A program made the translations under genes and the position numbers. A DNA stretch of 64,000 bases from Microbacterium sp. nov. GSS16 (GTDB taxonomy: Bacteria > Actinomycetota > Actinomycetes > Actinomycetales > Microbacteriaceae), in contig NZ_CP116338.1 of NCBI RefSeq assembly GCF_028198145.1, forward strand, positions 2,604,001 through 2,668,000, written 5' to 3'. Under the pieces are notes generated by a model. The model made no database searches, was not told where the DNA came from, and saw only the letters and a program-made list of their open reading frames with translations. Below, piece after piece: positions 19,603-26,317 of this stretch. Every line of letters begins with the position of its first letter. Within the stretch, counting starts at the first letter, position 1.

Positions 19603-20618
19603 CCACTGCTCCCGGAGTCGACGCGGCGCTGGACACCGTCGCCGTGACGGCGGCCCGGGCGGGGCGGCGCAAGCCGCCCCGCCTCGGGCGGCGCGCGCTG
19701 ACCTTCGACTACGTCTCCTTCCTGCTGGTGTTCCTCGGCCTGCCGGTCGCGGTGTTCCTGATCTTCGTGATCTCGCCGTTCGTGCAGGCCGTGTACTACG
19801 CGATGACGAACTGGACCGGCTTCACCCCCGAGATGGACTTCATCGGGGTGAAGAACTTCGTCAAGCTCTTCAACGACTCGACTTTCATGCAGGCGATGGG
19901 CAACAACATCCTGCTCGCCATCGTGCTGCCGCTGATCACCCTCACGATCGCTCTCATCTTCGCGAGCATGATCACCATCGGCGGCCCCAGCAGCGGCCAG
20001 GTGCGCGGGCTGCGTGCGTCGAGCTTCTATCGCGTGGTGTCGTTCTTCCCGTACGTCATCCCCGCCATCGTCATCGGCATCCTGTGGAGCATGATCTACA
20101 CGCCCAGCGGCCTGCTGAACGGGCTGCTCGGCGCGGTCGGCATCGATATGAACGACTTCGCCTGGCTCGGCGACGAGCGCACCGCGATGGGCGCCTCCAT
20201 CTTCGTCATGGCCTGGGGCATGATCGGCTTCTACATGGTGCTGTTCATCGCCGCGATCAAGGGGGTGCCGGCCGAGATCTACGAGGCGGCGCGCATCGAC
20301 GGCGCAGGCCGGTTCCGCACCACGGTGTCCATCACGCTGCCACTCATCCGCGACAACGTGCAGACCGCCTACATCTACCTCGGCATCATGGCCCTGGACG
20401 CCTACGTGTACATGGTCGCGCTGAACGCGACCGGTGGCCCAGGCAACAGCACGCTCGTGATGAGCCAGTACCTGTTCCGCACGGCCTTCGAGAAGGGCCA
20501 GTTCGGCCTCGCCAGCGCCATGGGCGTGGTGCTCGCCGTGATCACACTCATCTTCGCCGCGGCCGTGTTCCTCGTGAACCGCCTCACCGGCGGCAAGGAC
20601 GACGGAGGTCGAGCATGA
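19599..20618 (+). CDS. Sugar ABC transporter permease, NgcF-like (MalF type)
   Basis: A 339-residue inner-membrane permease with six main helices and the EAA-type cytoplasmic loop EIYEAARIDGAGRFRTTVSI near residue 230 that docks the ATPase. The GTG start overlaps the SBP stop (GTGA), so it is translationally coupled. It pairs with the next permease. An N-terminal arginine-rich cytoplasmic segment of about 35 residues precedes helix 1. Confidence 0.88.
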   Translation: MTTAPGVDAALDTVAVTAARAGRRKPPRLGRRALTFDYVSFLLVFLGLPVAVFLIFVISPFVQAVYYAMTNWTGFTPEMDFIGVKNFVKLFNDSTFMQAMGNNILLAIVLPLITLTIALIFASMITIGGPSSGQVRGLRASSFYRVVSFFPYVIPAIVIGILWSMIYTPSGLLNGLLGAVGIDMNDFAWLGDERTAMGASIFVMAWGMIGFYMVLFIAAIKGVPAEIYEAARIDGAGRFRTTVSITLPLIRDNVQTAYIYLGIMALDAYVYMVALNATGGPGNSTLVMSQYLFRTAFEKGQFGLASAMGVVLAVITLIFAAAVFLVNRLTGGKDDGGRA

Positions 20619-21529
20619 GCCAGCAGACCCGCACCCTGGTCGCGGTCGATCCCGCACGCGCGCGCCGCGAGGCCGGCGCCGATCGCAAGGCCACCATGAC
20701 CGCAGGAGACCGCGTCGTCGGCGCCGTCTCGCACGTGGTGCTGACCATCTGGGCGATCATTGTGATCCTGCCCATGCTCTGGACGCTGCTGAGCTCGTTC
20801 AAGTCCACGAAGGAGATCTTCGCGTCTCCGTTCGGCCTGCCGGCGCAGTGGAACTTCGACAACTACGTCTCGGCCTGGGGCAAGTACAACTTCGGCCAGA
20901 TGTTCCTGAACACGGTCGTCGTCGTCGGATCGGCGCTGCTGCTCGTGATGCTGCTCGGCGCCATGTGCGCGTACGTGCTGGCCCGCTTCTCGGTGCCAGG
21001 CAGCCGGGTGATCTACTACCTGATGCTGGCCGGGCTCACTTTCCCCGTGTTCCTCGCGATCGTGCCGCTGTTCTTCATCCTCCAGGGGATGGGCCTGCTG
21101 AACACGCTGCCCGGACTGATCATCACCTACGTGGCCTTCGCCCTGCCCTTCACGGTGTTCTTCCTGTTCTCCTTCTTCAAGTCGCTCCCCTACGAGATCC
21201 AGGAGGCCGCCTACGTCGACGGCGCAAGCGAGTGGCGCACATTCTTCCAGGTGATGCTTCCGATGGCGAAGCCGGGACTCGCCGCGGTGGCGATCCTGAA
21301 CTTCCTGGGACTCTGGAACCAGTTCCTGCTGCCGGTGGCGCTGAACACCGAGCAGGCGAAGTATGTGCTCTCGCAGGGCATGGCGGCGTTCGCGTCCGCC
21401 GCCGGGTACGCGGTGGACTTCGGCGCGCTGTTCGCCGCCGTGATCATCACGATCGCCCCGGTGCTGCTGGTGTACGTCTTCTTCCAGCGTCAGCTGCAGG
21501 GGTCGGTCACGCAGGGCACGTCGAAGTAG
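20615..21529 (+). CDS. Sugar ABC transporter permease, NgcG-like (MalG type)
   Basis: A 304-residue permease with six helices and the EAA loop EIQEAAYVDGASEWRTFFQV near residue 210. ATG overlaps the stop of the previous permease (ATGA). No ATP-binding subunit is encoded in this operon. As in Streptomyces ngc and das systems, a shared ATPase such as MsiK encoded elsewhere would be needed; that is inference. The gene ends the operon, and the SGNH hydrolase 23 bp downstream seems to have its own promoter. Confidence 0.88.
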   Translation: MSQQTRTLVAVDPARARREAGADRKATMTAGDRVVGAVSHVVLTIWAIIVILPMLWTLLSSFKSTKEIFASPFGLPAQWNFDNYVSAWGKYNFGQMFLNTVVVVGSALLLVMLLGAMCAYVLARFSVPGSRVIYYLMLAGLTFPVFLAIVPLFFILQGMGLLNTLPGLIITYVAFALPFTVFFLFSFFKSLPYEIQEAAYVDGASEWRTFFQVMLPMAKPGLAAVAILNFLGLWNQFLLPVALNTEQAKYVLSQGMAAFASAAGYAVDFGALFAAVIITIAPVLLVYVFFQRQLQGSVTQGTSK

Positions 21530-21540
21530 CATCCTTCGCT

Positions 21541-21546
21541 TACGCT
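21541..21546 (+). promoter_or_regulatory. Candidate leaderless -10 box of the SGNH hydrolase gene
   Basis: TACGCT followed by 6 nt and the ATG at 21553. No ribosome site lies in the 23-bp gap after the permease, which favours a leaderless transcript. Confidence 0.5.
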
Positions 21547-21552
21547 CTTCTC

Positions 21553-22347
21553 ATGATCCTGCACCCGCCGACCCGACGGCGCCGCACGGCCCTTGCGATC
21601 GGAGGCGCCCTCGCGGTGGCGCTCGCCGTCACCCTGGGCGTCACCCGCCCCTGGCTGCCGCCGGCGGAGACCGCTCCGGTGGCTGCCGCCGAAGACGGCG
21701 TCTCACCGGTGGCGCTCGCCCTGCCTGACGATCCCGAGGTACTCGTCTTCGGCGATTCGTGGACCTACGGCTCGGCCGCGACTGTGCCGACCGACGGGTA
21801 CGCGTACCGCCTTGCCCGACTGCTCCCCGGCGACACGGTCGTGCGCGGGGTGCGCGGCAGCGGGTACCAGCGAGCAGGACTCGACGGACCGGACTTCCTC
21901 ACCCGCGTCGGCGAACTGGAGTCGTGGATCGATCCGGATCTGATCATCCTGCAGGGATCGATCAACGATCGGCTGTCTGACGCTGCGGCCTATCCCGCCG
22001 CGGTGAACGCGGTGTGGGATGCCATGGTCGCGAAGTACCCCGGCGTGCCGATCGTCATCCTGGGACCGGCGCCGCACGAGCTGCCGGTCGGCGCGTCGAC
22101 GGCGCGCATCGATCGCGATCTCGCCCGTCTCGCCGAGGCGCGGGGCTGGTGGTACATCTCCCCCGTGCAGGACGACTGGATCACCGACGCGAACTACCTG
22201 CAGCTGATCGACGTCGGCGCCGGTCGCAGGCATCCGTCGGATGCCGGTCACGCCTACCTCGCAGAGAAGGTCGCCGCCGCGCTCGAGCGCTTCAGGACAG
22301 CCCCGGTGACCGCCGCCGACGAGGCGAAGCCGAAGCCGGCCGAGTAG
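21553..22347 (+). CDS. Exported SGNH/GDSL-family hydrolase
   Basis: A 264-residue protein with an N-terminal membrane or signal segment (residues 12-32) and the SGNH blocks: VFGDSW (nucleophile Ser) near residue 60, a glycine in RGSGYQ, GSIND near 136 and RHPSDAGH with the catalytic Asp-His near 225. The family contains esterases, lipases and acetyl-sugar deacylases. The neighbouring sugar importer might hint at a carbohydrate esterase role, but this is speculation. It meets the DUF488 gene tail to tail with no intervening base. Confidence 0.8.
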   Translation: MILHPPTRRRRTALAIGGALAVALAVTLGVTRPWLPPAETAPVAAAEDGVSPVALALPDDPEVLVFGDSWTYGSAATVPTDGYAYRLARLLPGDTVVRGVRGSGYQRAGLDGPDFLTRVGELESWIDPDLIILQGSINDRLSDAAAYPAAVNAVWDAMVAKYPGVPIVILGPAPHELPVGASTARIDRDLARLAEARGWWYISPVQDDWITDANYLQLIDVGAGRRHPSDAGHAYLAEKVAAALERFRTAPVTAADEAKPKPAE

Positions 22348-22878
22348 TCACTCGGTCGACGGGTACTCCACCACTCCACCGCTGATCACGGCTCCGCGCG
22401 TCAGCGTCGCCTCTGCCACGCGGCCGTCGGGCATCAGATGGCCGACCGCGATGTCGCGCGCCAGCAGATGATCGGCGATGATCCGCCGGTGGCAGCGCCA
22501 CCAGACCGCCTCCGAGCACATCACGGCCGCTCGTCCGTCGGCGGCGTCCGCGACGGACTGCAGCTCCGCGATCCCCTCGGCGAAGTCTGCGCCCAAGGCA
22601 TAATCCGCGTAGTTGTGGAAACTGCGGTTGCGCCACATCCCGTTGATCTCGTCGGGTATCTCGCGCTGGATTCTCCGGCGACCGCCGAGCTGCTCGATCC
22701 GCAGATATCGGATGTCGTGGTCGGGCAGCGCCTCGGCGAGAGCGTCGGCGTTGAACCACGGATACCGGTTGGATCCGGGCAGACGTCGCACGTCGACCAG
22801 CGCGCGCACCTCTGCGGCGGCCAGCAGCTCGGTGAACTCGTCCAGAGGGTGGGTGGAATGGCCGACGGTGAGGATCAT
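22348..22878 (-). CDS. DUF488 family protein
   Basis: A 176-residue protein. It begins with TVGHST and contains the family signature CSEAVWWRCHRRIIADHL near residue 120 (two Cys, Glu, His, Arg), typical of DUF488. Biochemical function is not established; the conserved Cys and His residues suggest metal or redox chemistry. It is 3 bp downstream of the DUF2945 gene and likely cotranscribed with it. Confidence 0.85.
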   Translation of the reverse strand: MILTVGHSTHPLDEFTELLAAAEVRALVDVRRLPGSNRYPWFNADALAEALPDHDIRYLRIEQLGGRRRIQREIPDEINGMWRNRSFHNYADYALGADFAEGIAELQSVADAADGRAAVMCSEAVWWRCHRRIIADHLLARDIAVGHLMPDGRVAEATLTRGAVISGGVVEYPSTE

Positions 22879-22881
22879 CGG

Positions 22882-23097
22882 TCAGTCGTCGAGCAGCGTC
22901 AGTGCGCTTCCCTGGTGCGCCGCGACGTGGTCGGTCTTGTCGCTCTTGATCTCGTACTGCGGGTCGTCGTCACTGGCGCGTCGCGTGCGGCCCATGAACT
23001 CGAAATCGGACGTGTGCACCTTCGTGATGCGCCCGCGCACGCGCCCCGCCTCGGAGTTCCAGCTGACGTGCTCTCCGACCTTGTACCTTCTCGTCAT
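22882..23097 (-). CDS. DUF2945/HVA1-type small TUDOR-like protein
   Basis: A 71-residue basic protein. The GEHVSWNSEAGRVRGRITKVHT core matches the hypervirulence-associated (HVA1, DUF2945) TUDOR-like domain, with YEIKSDKTDHVAAHQGSAL following. Family function is unknown, perhaps nucleic-acid or peptide binding. It precedes the DUF488 gene on the same strand. Confidence 0.85.
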   Translation of the reverse strand: MTRRYKVGEHVSWNSEAGRVRGRITKVHTSDFEFMGRTRRASDDDPQYEIKSDKTDHVAAHQGSALTLLDD

Positions 23098-23132
23098 CGC
23101 CGCGCTCCTCTCGAAGATCCGCCGCCGGAGAC

Positions 23133-23162
23133 GGAGAAGACCGCCCGTGGGCGGTCTTCTCC
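23133..23162 (-). terminator. Hairpin terminator after tRNA-Arg
   Basis: A perfect 14-bp inverted repeat (GGAGAAGACCGCCC and its complement) with a 2-nt centre, starting 6 nt past the tRNA 3' end. There is no U-run, which is common for actinobacterial terminators. It also separates the tRNA from the DUF2945 gene. Confidence 0.8.
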
Positions 23163-23168
23163 GATACG

Positions 23169-23241
23169 TGCCCCCGACAGGAATCGAACCTGCGACCTAC
23201 GGTACCGGAAACCGGCGCTCTATCCGCTGAGCTACGGAGGC
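23169..23241 (-). tRNA. tRNA-Arg (anticodon CCG, reads CGG)
   Basis: A 73-nt cloverleaf: acceptor GCCTCCG/CGGGGGC with a U4-G69 wobble pair, D-arm GCTC/GAGC, T-arm GCAGG/CCTGT with loop TTCGAAT, and anticodon loop TTCCGGT. The discriminator base is A and CCA is not encoded. The top anticodon-stem position 27-43 reads C opposite U, a mismatch in an otherwise regular stem. Confidence 0.93.
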
Positions 23242-23309
23242 GTACCGGTCGAGCCTACCAGCTGCGCACCCCGCGGATTGCACGCGCGCGACGGCTGCGC
23301 GCCAGCGGC

Positions 23310-23636
23310 TCAGAGCATCCAGACCGTCAGTGCGATCACGGCGAGCAGCGGCGCCGTGCCCTGAGTGGCGGCGGCACAGAGCTTGGTGCGGTCGGAGAAG
23401 ACCAGCACGAGGGCCGCGGCGAGCATCATCCCCGTGCCGGCGAGGGCGAGGGTGACACCCGCCGTCTGTGCCCCTACCGCGACCAGGACGACCCCGAGGA
23501 ACGCGGCTAGGGCGAGGAAGAGGTTGTAGAAGCCCTGGTTGAAGGCGAGGGGCCGCGTCGTCTCGGCATCGGCAGGCTCCCCCACCCGCGCCGGACCCTG
23601 CCGCACCAGCCTGACCGGGAGCCGAATGCCGGTCAC
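23310..23636 (-). pseudogene. DUF1304 family membrane protein, 5'-truncated
   Basis: The 108-codon frame keeps three hydrophobic helices and the family segment RPLAFNQGFYNLFLA near residue 30. Known DUF1304 proteins start with an additional membrane helix and a short loop that is missing here. Residues 1-6 are instead encoded by one end of a 49-bp palindromic repeat (23617-23665), and about 15 unrelated residues follow. The frame could still be translated, but it looks like a gene whose front was removed or replaced when the repeat arrived. The CPBP-like gene lies upstream. Confidence 0.65.
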
Positions 23637-23665
23637 CGGGCCCGCGCACCCGACATCTGGCTCCC
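23617..23665. repeat. 49-bp REP-like palindrome, copy 1
   Basis: Starts GGGAGCCGAATGCCGGT and ends CGACATCTGGCTCCC. The two ends are imperfect inverted arms around a GC-rich centre. Length (49 bp) and arm sequences match five copies near 41366-42874. It overlaps the first codons of the truncated DUF1304 frame. Confidence 0.85.
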
Positions 23666-23700
23666 CGACGCGGGCGCGGAGACCGCCCGGCGAGGACCGG

Positions 23701-24567
23701 TCAGACGAGGAAGAACGGCAGCAGCCCGGGATTGTGGGCGTGCACGAGCACGGCGAACACGACGGCGTCGAAGAGCAGGTGCACTGTCACCACGTACGCG
23801 AGCGAGTGGGTGCGCAGGAAGATCCAGCCCTGCAGCAGCGCGAACGGGATGGTCAGCACCGGTCCCCAGGCCCGGTAGCCGAGCTCCCACAGGAAAGACA
23901 CGAACACGATCATCTGCAGCACATTGGCGCTGAGAGCCGGCATGTGCCGGCGCAGCAGCGCGAAGACTGTGCAGATGAAGAACAGCTCGTCCCAGATGCC
24001 CACCGCGCCGACGCCGACGAACAGCCGGGCGATGAGATCGGCCGTGTCCACGACCGGCCAGTTGTGGTAGACGCCGCTGGTGATGAAGTAGAACGGCAGG
24101 ATCAGCCACCCGAGCACAAGCACCCCGATCAGCCACACCCACTGCCATGGCGCCCAGCGCCTGCCGGTGCGCCAGGGGAACGAGATCGCCCGGTCGCGGA
24201 ACGCGAAGCGCGACAGCAGGTACGGCGCGAGCACCGCTCCCCCGAGCGCGAGCGTGAAGCGCAGCATCGAGAGGTCGTCGAGCTGCGCCTCGAGTGAGAT
24301 AGCGTGCACGATCAGCATCCCGATCGCGATCAGCGCCAGATCGCGAGTCAGCGACGGGACGCGTCGCTCGCGGATCACCCGGTCGGGTCGGTGTCCGACC
24401 GACACGGCGATCGAGCGCGGAGACCTGCGTTCGATCAGCGCGGCGGTCCCGAGGCCGAAGATGATGAGAAGCCACCCGGCCCAGGTCCAGCCGAGCACGA
24501 AGAAGGCGGGCGCGGCAGCGCACACCAGCGCCGCCGGAGGGATGCTGCGCCAGGCGGTCTTCGTCAC
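23701..24567 (-). CDS. CPBP-like intramembrane protein (degenerate active site)
   Basis: A 288-residue protein with about eight membrane helices. The region GIWDELFFICTVFALL near residue 195 and a later HLLFD resemble CPBP (CAAX protease and bacteriocin-processing) motifs, but the usual EExxxR glutamate pair reads DE and the arginine is not in place. It may be a non-catalytic relative. The GTG start overlaps the trmB stop (GTGA), so it is coupled to trmB. Confidence 0.55.
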   Translation of the reverse strand: MTKTAWRSIPPAALVCAAAPAFFVLGWTWAGWLLIIFGLGTAALIERRSPRSIAVSVGHRPDRVIRERRVPSLTRDLALIAIGMLIVHAISLEAQLDDLSMLRFTLALGGAVLAPYLLSRFAFRDRAISFPWRTGRRWAPWQWVWLIGVLVLGWLILPFYFITSGVYHNWPVVDTADLIARLFVGVGAVGIWDELFFICTVFALLRRHMPALSANVLQMIVFVSFLWELGYRAWGPVLTIPFALLQGWIFLRTHSLAYVVTVHLLFDAVVFAVLVHAHNPGLLPFFLV

Positions 24568-25289
24568 ACCCGCGGCACCCGGCGGTAGGTGAGGTCGCGG
24601 ATCTCGCGTCCTTTGGCGATGCCCTTGCGCTCGAAGGCGGTCATCACGCGGCCGTCGAAGCGCGCGGCCCACTCGCCGTCGAAGGCGCGCTCGAACTCGG
24701 GCGCCTCGTCGAGCACCTCGCGCATCTGCAGCGCGTAGTCCTCCCAGTCGGTCGCGAGGCGAAGCAGGCCCCCCGCGGCGATCGCGCGCGCTGCGGCCGC
24801 TGGGAAGCCGGGACGGATGAGGCGCCGCTTGGTGTGGCGCTTCTTATGCCACGGGTCGGAGAAGAAGATCCACACCTCCGACGCCGATCCCTCGGGCAGA
24901 TACGTCGAGAGCACCTCGGGAGCATTCGCCTCGACCAGACGCAGGTTGCGAACGTCGGCGGCCGCGGCGTCGAGCATGGTGCGCGCCAGCCCCGCCCGGA
25001 ACACCTCGACCGCCAGGAAGTCGGCGTCGGGCGCGGCGGATGCGGCGGCGACGATCGCGTGGCCCTGGCCGGAGCCGATCTCGACGATCAGCGGCGCCTC
25101 GCGCCCGTACTCGGCCGCGACATCGAGCCGCGCATCCGGATGCACCGAGGTGAAGGCGACGTCGCGGGGGACGTCCAGCAGATAGAACGTCGCGTGCTGC
25201 TCGAATGCCCGTTCCTGCGCCTCCGACATGCGGCCGCTGCGGCGCACGAACGAGACCGGCTCATCGCGGAAGGTGCGTGGTTCAGGCAT
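24564..25289 (-). CDS. trmB: tRNA (guanine-N7-)-methyltransferase
   Basis: Makes m7G46 in the tRNA variable loop with S-adenosylmethionine. The 241-residue protein has the SAM loop EIGSGQGH near residue 70 and the family signature FFSDPWHKKRHTKRRL near 142. TATCCT at 25296-25301 lies 6 nt before the ATG, with GGAGGG in the gap, so start selection is well supported. It shares a transcript with the CPBP-like gene. Confidence 0.93.
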   Translation of the reverse strand: MPEPRTFRDEPVSFVRRSGRMSEAQERAFEQHATFYLLDVPRDVAFTSVHPDARLDVAAEYGREAPLIVEIGSGQGHAIVAAASAAPDADFLAVEVFRAGLARTMLDAAAADVRNLRLVEANAPEVLSTYLPEGSASEVWIFFSDPWHKKRHTKRRLIRPGFPAAAARAIAAGGLLRLATDWEDYALQMREVLDEAPEFERAFDGEWAARFDGRVMTAFERKGIAKGREIRDLTYRRVPRV

Positions 25290-25295
25290 CCCTCC

Positions 25296-25301
25296 AGGAT
25301 A
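25296..25301 (-). promoter_or_regulatory. Candidate leaderless -10 box of trmB
   Basis: TATCCT on the minus strand, 6 nt before the trmB ATG. The GGAGGG in the gap could act as ribosome site only on longer transcripts. Confidence 0.4.
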
Positions 25302-25351
25302 CCGGCGCGCGTCAGCGGCCGTCGTGGACGGAATGCCCCGCGAACGGCCGG

Positions 25352-26191
25352 TCACCGCGCGGGCTCCGTGACGAAGTCGATCAGCTCCTCGACCCGGCCC
25401 AGCAGGGCGGGTTCGAGGTCGCGGTAGGTCGTGACGCGAGAGAGGATCCGCTTCCAGGCGTGGGCGATGTCGGTCTGGTCGTCGGCCGGCCAGCCGAAGG
25501 CGCGGCAGATGCCCGTCTTCCAATCCGTGCCGCGCGGGATCTCCGGCCATGCTCGAATGCCCATCGCCGCAGGGGTCACGCACTGCCACACATCGATGTA
25601 GGGGTGCCCGACGATCTTCAGGTGCCGGCCGTGCGGACCGCGCATGATCTGATCCACGATGCGGGTCTCCTTCGAGCCGGCCACCAGGTGATCGACCAGC
25701 ACACCGTAGCGGCGGGTGGCCGATGGCGGCGACTCCGCGAGCAGCTCATCGAGCAGATCGAGACCCTTCAGGTACTCGACGACGACGCCCTCCACGCGCA
25801 GGTCCGCTCCCCAGACCTTCTCCACGAGCTCGGCATCGTGCCGCCCCTCGACGAGAATGCGGCTCGGCAGCGCCACTCGCGCCCGGTCGTCGGCTACGGC
25901 GAACGACCCGGATGCCGTGCGGCGGGGTCCTGTCCGCTTCGCGACGGGCACGACGAGCTTCACCGGCTTGCCGTCGATCATGAATCCGCCGCCGAGCGGG
26001 AAGCTGCGCCGACGGCCCTTCCAGTCCTCGAGCTCGACCATGCCCGCCTCGATCCGGGTGACCGCACCGCAGTACCCGTCCTGCGCGACCTCGACGACGA
26101 GATCCCTCTCTGCCGCGACCTCGGTCGTCTTGGCGAAACCGCGCTGCCGCCAGCCGTCGGCGAGCACGTCGGAGCCGTACATGTCGTCCAT
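25352..26191 (-). CDS. DUF3097 family protein
   Basis: A 279-residue soluble protein conserved in actinobacteria under DUF3097. Visible landmarks are MYGSDVLADGWR at the start, VEGRHDAELVEKVWG near residue 117, LVDHLVAGSKE near 165 and GHPYIDVWQ near 192. The middle part (EGRHDAE and DHL) resembles a TOPRIM-like fold, but this is tentative. Function is unknown. ATG follows GGGAGGC, with TACGCT (26199-26204) directly upstream. It is divergent from the TPM gene. Confidence 0.75.
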   Translation of the reverse strand: MDDMYGSDVLADGWRQRGFAKTTEVAAERDLVVEVAQDGYCGAVTRIEAGMVELEDWKGRRRSFPLGGGFMIDGKPVKLVVPVAKRTGPRRTASGSFAVADDRARVALPSRILVEGRHDAELVEKVWGADLRVEGVVVEYLKGLDLLDELLAESPPSATRRYGVLVDHLVAGSKETRIVDQIMRGPHGRHLKIVGHPYIDVWQCVTPAAMGIRAWPEIPRGTDWKTGICRAFGWPADDQTDIAHAWKRILSRVTTYRDLEPALLGRVEELIDFVTEPAR

Positions 26192-26198
26192 GCCTCCC

Positions 26199-26204
26199 AG
26201 CGTA
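26199..26204 (-). promoter_or_regulatory. Candidate -10 box of the DUF3097 gene
   Basis: TACGCT on the minus strand followed by GGGAGGC (7 nt) and ATG. This spacing predicts a leaderless or near-leaderless message. Confidence 0.4.
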
Positions 26205-26269
26205 TGCGTCTGCGCTGAGGGCGAACGGCGAACCCGCCGTGGGTGCTGTCGCCGGTCGGGCCCAGTGCA

Positions 26270-26275
26270 TAGACT
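26270..26275 (+). promoter_or_regulatory. Candidate leaderless -10 box before the mini-ORF and TPM gene
   Basis: TAGACT, then 6 nt, then the ATG of an 11-codon mini-ORF at 26282. Confidence 0.5.
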
Positions 26276-26281
26276 CGTGCC

Positions 26282-26317
26282 ATGGTGCACGCCTGCCGGC
26301 CGGAGGGAACACGATGA
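26282..26317 (+). CDS. Leaderless 11-codon upstream ORF (leader peptide candidate)
   Basis: Encodes MVHACRPEGTR and a TGA stop. The TGA overlaps the ATG of the TPM gene (ATGA at 26314-26317), so ribosomes finishing the peptide could re-initiate on the main gene. The GGAGGG ribosome site for the TPM gene lies inside the mini-ORF, so its translation could control access to that site. One Cys codon is present. No homologue is known to me; the peptide may be only a coupling device. Confidence 0.5.
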   Translation: MVHACRPEGTR

